From Streptomyces sp. CB01881 (GTDB lineage: Bacteria; Actinomycetota; Actinomycetes; Streptomycetales; Streptomycetaceae), in the NCBI RefSeq assembly GCF_002953255.1, contig NZ_CP026498.1, forward strand, positions 4,969,133 through 5,033,132: a stretch of 64,000 nt of DNA, in the 5' to 3' direction. The position numbers and the translations under genes were made by a program. Below, piece by piece: positions 60,343-64,000 of this stretch (position 1 is its first letter; every line of letters starts with the position of its first letter). The notes beneath the pieces are model-generated. The model made no database searches. It saw nothing but the letters and a program-made list of their open reading frames with translations, and was not told the origin of the DNA.

Positions 60343-61740
60343 ATGTCATCGATAGACCGTTCCCGCCGGAGCAACCGCGGGACGGGCCGCACCGCCGGGA
60401 CCGTCCTGGCCGCCGCCACGGCCGTCCTCGCGCTGCTCGCCACCTCGGCCTGCGGCCCGGACAACAGCCCCGAAGCCGGGGACGCCGCTGCCGCCGCCTC
60501 GGCCGGCGCGTCCCTCCTGGGGCTGCCGGCCAACCTGGACGACCTGAAGAAGTGGAAGTCCGAGGACTGGGAGAAGTGGGCGAAGCAGGACGCCATCCCC
60601 GCCGCCGCCAAGGGCTTCTGGACGATCGAGAAGCTCCTGGCCGCCAAGCCGGCGACCCCGGGCAAGGCGAACCTCCCCGACCCGGGCCCGGCGACCCAGG
60701 CCCCCGCCACGCAGGCCCCGGCCTCGCAGGCCCCCACCGCCAGCAAGGCCCCGGCCTCGCAGGCGCCGACCCAGGCCCCCGCCACCAAGGCCCCGGCGAC
60801 CCAGGCACCGGCCTCACAGGCTCCGACCCAGGCCCCCGCCACCAAGGCCCCCGCGAGCCAGGCACCGGCCACCCAGGCCCCGGCCACCCAGGCCCCGGCG
60901 ACGAAGGCCCCCGCCACCAAGGCCGCGAACGACAACGGCAACGACCCCGCGCCTCAGATGATCAAGGCGGAGGCCCTCCCGCACCCGTACAGCAAGTACA
61001 TGTTCGAAGGGCGGCTGTTCGCCGTACACCCCGACGGCACGGGGGGCTCGTGCTCGGCCACCGTGGTCTCCGACCCGGCGCACCCGGGCAAGAGCAACCT
61101 GGTGTGGACCGCGGGCCACTGCGTGACCAGCGACGGCGCCTACGACAAGGAGATCACGTTCATCCCGGGCTACAACAGCACGGGTGCGGCGAGCGGGAAG
61201 AAGACGCCCACCAAGGAGCAGTCCGAGCCGCTCGGCGAGTTCCCGATGACCGAGGTCCTCACCACCCCGCAGTGGAAGTCGTTCAAGTCGCACCTCAGCG
61301 GCGTGGGCAGCCACTACGACTACGCCATCGTGAGGGTGGCACCCGCCGACAACGGCAAGTCCCTTGAGGAGACCGTCGGCGGTTCCGTGCCCGTCTGGTT
61401 CAATGCGCCCCGCGAGCAGCTGGCCCCCACCAGCTACGGCTACCCCGCCGCCGCGCCGTTCGACGGCCAGGAGCTGAACCGCTGCGTCGGATCCACGGCC
61501 ACCCGGGTCTCCTGGGACCCGGCCCGCCCGCCGCTGATCGCCATCGGCTGCACCATGACCCCGGGGTCGAGCGGCGGCGGCTGGCTCGCCCTCCGCGACG
61601 GCAAGCCCGCCCTGGTCAGTGACAACGCGGCCTGCGACTGCGAGGAGAGCGGCGGCGCCTGGAAGACCACCTGGATGGCCGGGCCGTACCTGGACGACCA
61701 GGCCGCGGGCATGCTCGACTTCATGGCCAAGCGGAGCTGA
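60343..61740 (+). CDS. lipoprotein-type trypsin-like serine protease with Ala/Pro/Thr linker
   Basis: A 465-residue exported protease. The signal sequence ends LLATSAC (near-lipobox, cysteine 37), so it is probably tethered to the membrane. A helical segment with several Trp/Lys (about 63-92) is followed by a low-complexity spacer of APATQ/APATK/APASQ units (about 115-195) and the S1-type catalytic domain (about 215-460): His in VWTAGHCV, Asp in HYDYAIVRV and Ser in MTPGSSGGGWLA. The spacer would reach through the cell wall. ATG at 60343 follows AGGGGG at about 10 bases. Monocistronic, with a strong terminator. Confidence 0.91.
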   Translation: MSSIDRSRRSNRGTGRTAGTVLAAATAVLALLATSACGPDNSPEAGDAAAAASAGASLLGLPANLDDLKKWKSEDWEKWAKQDAIPAAAKGFWTIEKLLAAKPATPGKANLPDPGPATQAPATQAPASQAPTASKAPASQAPTQAPATKAPATQAPASQAPTQAPATKAPASQAPATQAPATQAPATKAPATKAANDNGNDPAPQMIKAEALPHPYSKYMFEGRLFAVHPDGTGGSCSATVVSDPAHPGKSNLVWTAGHCVTSDGAYDKEITFIPGYNSTGAASGKKTPTKEQSEPLGEFPMTEVLTTPQWKSFKSHLSGVGSHYDYAIVRVAPADNGKSLEETVGGSVPVWFNAPREQLAPTSYGYPAAAPFDGQELNRCVGSTATRVSWDPARPPLIAIGCTMTPGSSGGGWLALRDGKPALVSDNAACDCEESGGAWKTTWMAGPYLDDQAAGMLDFMAKRS

Positions 61741-61861
61741 CCCCGCGCCACCGGCAACGGCCTCGCCACCGCGGGCCCGACCGGGACCACCGTGCCGCAC
61801 GGCCGGGGTCCGGTCGGGCCGGGGGCGGGGCCGGCCGGTGCCCGGCCGGGGTTTCCCGACC

Positions 61862-61910
61862 GGGCGTCCTCGGGCGGGCGTCGGGCCCGCCCGAGGACGC
61901 CCTTTTCTTT
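61862..61910 (+). terminator. strong intrinsic terminator after the serine protease gene
   Basis: A perfect 17-bp stem, GGGCGTCCTCGGGCGGG (61862-61878) with CCCGCCCGAGGACGCCC (61886-61902), and a 7-base loop, followed by TTTTCTTT (61903-61910). It may also serve the convergent DinB gene. Confidence 0.95.
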
Positions 61911-61929
61911 CCGTCACCGGTCCGGCCGG

Positions 61930-62445
61930 CTACCGCCCGACCGCGCCGTCCAGCTGCTCGCGGATGATGTCGGCATGGCCCGCGTGCCGGCCGGTCTCCT
62001 CGATCATGTGGACCAGCAGCCAGCGCATCGACGGCGCCTCGGCGCCGGGCCGCAGCGAGCGCACGCCCGGGCGGTCCAGGTCGCCCGCGGCGGCCGTGAT
62101 CACCTCGTTGGCCCGGGCGGCCGCCTCCCGGTAGGCAGCGACCGCCCCGGCCACCGTCTCGTCGCCGGGCGAGGGCGCGTCGTCGTCCCAGGGCTCGACG
62201 TCCTCGCCGCGGTAGGCCCAGAGGAACCAGTTGAGTTCGACCGCGGTGAGGTGCCGGACCAGCCAGAGCAGACTGGTGCCGGAGGCGACGCCCGGGCGGC
62301 GGGCGTCCTCGTCACAGAGGCCGTCGGTCTTGCCGATGACGGCCTCGCGCAGGTAGTCGAGGAAGGTCAGCAGGGTGGTCGGCTCGTCGGCGTTGAGGCC
62401 GGGCGGGCGGACGTCGGAGCGCTTGCGCGCGGCGTTCTCGGTCAC
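61930..62445 (-). CDS. DinB-superfamily protein (DUF664, thiol-transferase-like)
   Basis: A 171-residue four-helix-bundle protein of the DinB/DUF664 group, members of which are mycothiol- or bacillithiol-dependent S-transferases. The metal triad histidines are in LLWLVRHLTAVELNWF (first), and in MRWLLVHMIEETGRHAGHADIIREQLDG (second and third), giving the Hx-HxxxH arrangement. It probably detoxifies electrophiles in the cytosol. GTG at 62445 follows AGGGTGGCGGG; the frame is open 6 codons further. It converges on the serine-protease terminator. Confidence 0.9.
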   Translation of the reverse strand: MTENAARKRSDVRPPGLNADEPTTLLTFLDYLREAVIGKTDGLCDEDARRPGVASGTSLLWLVRHLTAVELNWFLWAYRGEDVEPWDDDAPSPGDETVAGAVAAYREAAARANEVITAAAGDLDRPGVRSLRPGAEAPSMRWLLVHMIEETGRHAGHADIIREQLDGAVGR

Positions 62446-62483
62446 GCCCGCCACCCTAGCCACGCACCACTACTGATCGACCG

Positions 62484-63059
62484 TCACCAGCCCTGGCCGT
62501 GCAGCCACTCGGCGAGGTGGCGGGCACAGTCGTCGACCGACTCCCGCCAGGTGTGCGAGGCGCCGTCACCGGCCTCGTCGCTGACGTGCTTGACCAGCCG
62601 GACGGGCACCCCGGCCCGGTGGGCGACGGTGGCGAGCGCGTAGCCCTCCATGTCGACCAGGTCGGCGTGCTCGGCCAGCCGCTCGCGGGCCTCGGTGGAG
62701 GAGACGAAGAGGTCACCGGTGGCCAGGATCGGCCCCTCGCCCTTGCCGACCACCAGCGGGGCGCCGTAGGTGCGGCCGGTCAGCTCGAACAGGGCGGGGC
62801 TGTCCATGTCGTGCTGGATCACCTGGGTGACGGTGTGGGTGCCCTCCCAGCCGGGCCGCAGGGCGCCCGCCGTGCCGAGGTTGAGCACCTCGGAGGGGTG
62901 CTCGCCCCGTGCCAGGACGGTCGCCAGCGCGGCGGCGGCGTTGACCTTCCCTATTCCGGTGAGCAGCACCGGCAGCCGCTCGCCGAGGTGGGCGGCCTCC
63001 TCCCGGACGGCGACGACGACGAGCGGGCGGTCGGCGGAGATCGTTCCCATCAGGCGCAT
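62484..63059 (-). CDS. nucleoside phosphorylase-fold nucleosidase (MTA/SAH or futalosine type)
   Basis: A 191-residue PNP/UDP-phosphorylase-fold enzyme. LLTGIGKVNAAAALATVL is the phosphate/ribose loop, EVLNLGTAGALRPGW the central strand, and VDMEGYALATVAHRAGVPVRLVKHVSDEA holds the ribose-binding MEG glutamate and the catalytic aspartate. The fold is complete but short (191 against about 230 residues). It cleaves a nucleoside N-glycosidic bond; 5'-methylthioadenosine/S-adenosylhomocysteine is the default assignment, futalosine hydrolase an alternative. Start ATG at 63059, alternative 63050; ribosome site weak. Confidence 0.85.
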   Translation of the reverse strand: MRLMGTISADRPLVVVAVREEAAHLGERLPVLLTGIGKVNAAAALATVLARGEHPSEVLNLGTAGALRPGWEGTHTVTQVIQHDMDSPALFELTGRTYGAPLVVGKGEGPILATGDLFVSSTEARERLAEHADLVDMEGYALATVAHRAGVPVRLVKHVSDEAGDGASHTWRESVDDCARHLAEWLHGQGW

Positions 63060-63379
63060 ACCGCCATGGTACGGACGGGCTCCCGTCCGGCCGCCGAGCA
63101 CACACAGAACCGGACCCCTCCCCTCCGGGTGTCCGGGGAACCGCATAGGGTGCATCCCGCGTCGACCCGATCGCCACCCGCCCCGCGCCCGGGGCGGCCG
63201 GCCCCAACCGTGATCGATGACGGTGCTCGGAACCAGTGCCCGGGGACGGTTCCCGCGAACGGCACTCGGAGATGCTCAAGATCGGCGCAAGTCGGGTGTG
63301 GCCGCGGGGAGCGACGGCCATACTGCTGGCAACGGCCGGGCCCGGACGACGGGCCGGGCCACAGGGGAGGGTGAGGCGG
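63060..63379. other. divergent intergenic region, 320 bp
   Basis: No convincing gene. GGCCCGG (63339-63345) and CCGGGCC (63354-63360) form a short hairpin before the sensor gene; GATGCTCAAGATCGGCGCAAG near 63271-63291 is a less GC-rich stretch suited to a promoter. Otherwise nothing seen. Confidence 0.45.
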
Positions 63380-64000
63380 GTGGCGACACCAGTAGGCACG
63401 GAGGGACCGGGCGCAGTGGTGCCGGTGCGGCCGGGGGGAACCGCCGCAGCCGGGGGCCGCGGCCCGGTGGCCAGGATCGGACGGGCCACCCGGACGGCAC
63501 CGGGCCGGCTGCGGCTGGCCGGGGCGCTGCTGGCGGTGGTCACGCTCGCCTTCGGCACGCTCACCGCGTGGCAGGTCAACTCCCGGGCGCAGGCCGCGGA
63601 GCGGGTCGTCTCGTACAGCCAGCCGCTGAGCCAGGCCGCCGCCGACATCCACCGTTCGCTCGCCGACGCGGACACCACCGCGGCCACCGGCTTCCTGCTG
63701 GCGGGCGCCGAGCCGAAGGCCGTCCGGGAGCGCTACGAGCAGGACCTCGCCACGGCCTCCCGGCTGATCGCCGAGGCGGCGGCGCGGACCACCGCCTCCT
63801 CCCCCGCCCAGGGCTGGCTCGCCACCCTCAACCAGCAGGTGCCGGTCTACGCCGGCCTGGTGGAGAGCGCCCGGGCCGACAACCGGCAGGGCTTCCCGCT
63901 CGGCGGCGCCTACCTGCGGTACGCCTCCGACCAGATGCGCACCGTGCTGCTGCCGGCCGCCGCACAGCTGAGCGCGGCCGAGAACCAGGAGCTGGCGGAC
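63380..64000 (+). CDS. membrane sensor protein (N-terminal part; cut by window end)
   Basis: The 207 codons present encode a Pro/Gly/Ala-rich start, a first transmembrane helix (LRLAGALLAVVTLAFGTLTAW, about 53-73), then an extracytoplasmic helical domain (SQPLSQAAADIHRSLADADTTAATGFLLAGAE, YEQDLATASRLIAEAAA, YLRYASDQMRTVLLPAAAQLSAAENQELAD) of the kind found in four-helix-bundle sensor domains of histidine kinases and chemotaxis-like receptors. The output domain is beyond the window, so kinase, cyclase or phosphatase cannot be chosen. GTG at 63380 has GGGGAGG 9 bases upstream; an in-frame GTG at 63371 is too close to it. Confidence 0.75.
   Translation, partial: MATPVGTEGPGAVVPVRPGGTAAAGGRGPVARIGRATRTAPGRLRLAGALLAVVTLAFGTLTAWQVNSRAQAAERVVSYSQPLSQAAADIHRSLADADTTAATGFLLAGAEPKAVRERYEQDLATASRLIAEAAARTTASSPAQGWLATLNQQVPVYAGLVESARADNRQGFPLGGAYLRYASDQMRTVLLPAAAQLSAAENQELAD

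Overview
The window is very GC-rich (roughly 72-74% by eye), almost wholly coding, and full of GTG starts with GGAGG-type ribosome sites. Together with mycothiol-type DinB proteins, a whiJ-like XRE/DUF397/ATPase trio, a SpoIIE phosphatase fused to an anti-sigma ATPase, PucR, ROK, GntR/TetR and ECF regulators, this indicates a chromosome segment of a streptomycete-type actinomycete (Streptomyces or Kitasatospora). I see no prophage, insertion sequence or CRISPR array.

Layout. 1-3029: the 5' part of dxs and a ROK regulator, both leftward. 3030-8157: a membrane-anchored beta-propeller protein and aminopeptidase N. 8185-14843: a small membrane protein and malQ (leftward), divergent from a large GH84-type cell-surface glycosidase. 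14994-17371: an HNH endonuclease divergent from an MscS channel. 17482-24708: a clean sugar regulon: promoter with two palindromes, ROK repressor, lipoprotein binding protein, two permeases, GH4 glycosidase, BadF-type kinase and terminator. 24777-25629: a zone of small and decayed genes (48-aa lipoprotein, MFS remnant, DUF397 gene with a probable 3' frameshift).

25742-39456: metabolic and regulatory accessory genes: a double-GNAT acetyltransferase, a DUF4291 protein, two PucR regulators, an SDR, an AurF-like diiron oxygenase with its own ferredoxin-fused reductase, a SpoIIE/RsbW-like multidomain protein, and an aldehyde dehydrogenase divergent from a PucR regulator across a 16-bp perfect palindrome. 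39572-42818: a NarL/DesR-type two-component system divergent from an exported serine beta-lactamase-like hydrolase. 42915-48244: a metzincin protease, tRNA-Leu(CAG) with its terminator, a lipase-like hydrolase and the whiJ-like trio. 48497-52007: a YtcJ-like amidohydrolase, then an Lrp/AsnC regulator divergent from azlCD, with azlC apparently leaderless.

52128-64000: cupin, GNAT, a broken alpha/beta hydrolase, an FAD monooxygenase divergent from a GntR-TetR fusion regulator with two kinds of candidate operator between them, a GlxA-type AraC regulator divergent from an isochorismatase-like hydrolase, an ECF41-type sigma factor divergent from its likely target (an NAD(P)-binding oxidoreductase preceded by a TGTCACA motif), a lipoprotein-type serine protease with an Ala/Pro/Thr linker, a DinB protein, a nucleosidase and the start of a sensor protein cut by the window end.

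The strongest leads are the dual DNA-binding-domain regulator with matching dual operators, the ECF41 pair, the leaderless azlC, and the ABC-importer/GH4/kinase operon, which lacks an obvious way to make a 6-phospho substrate other than its own kinase.
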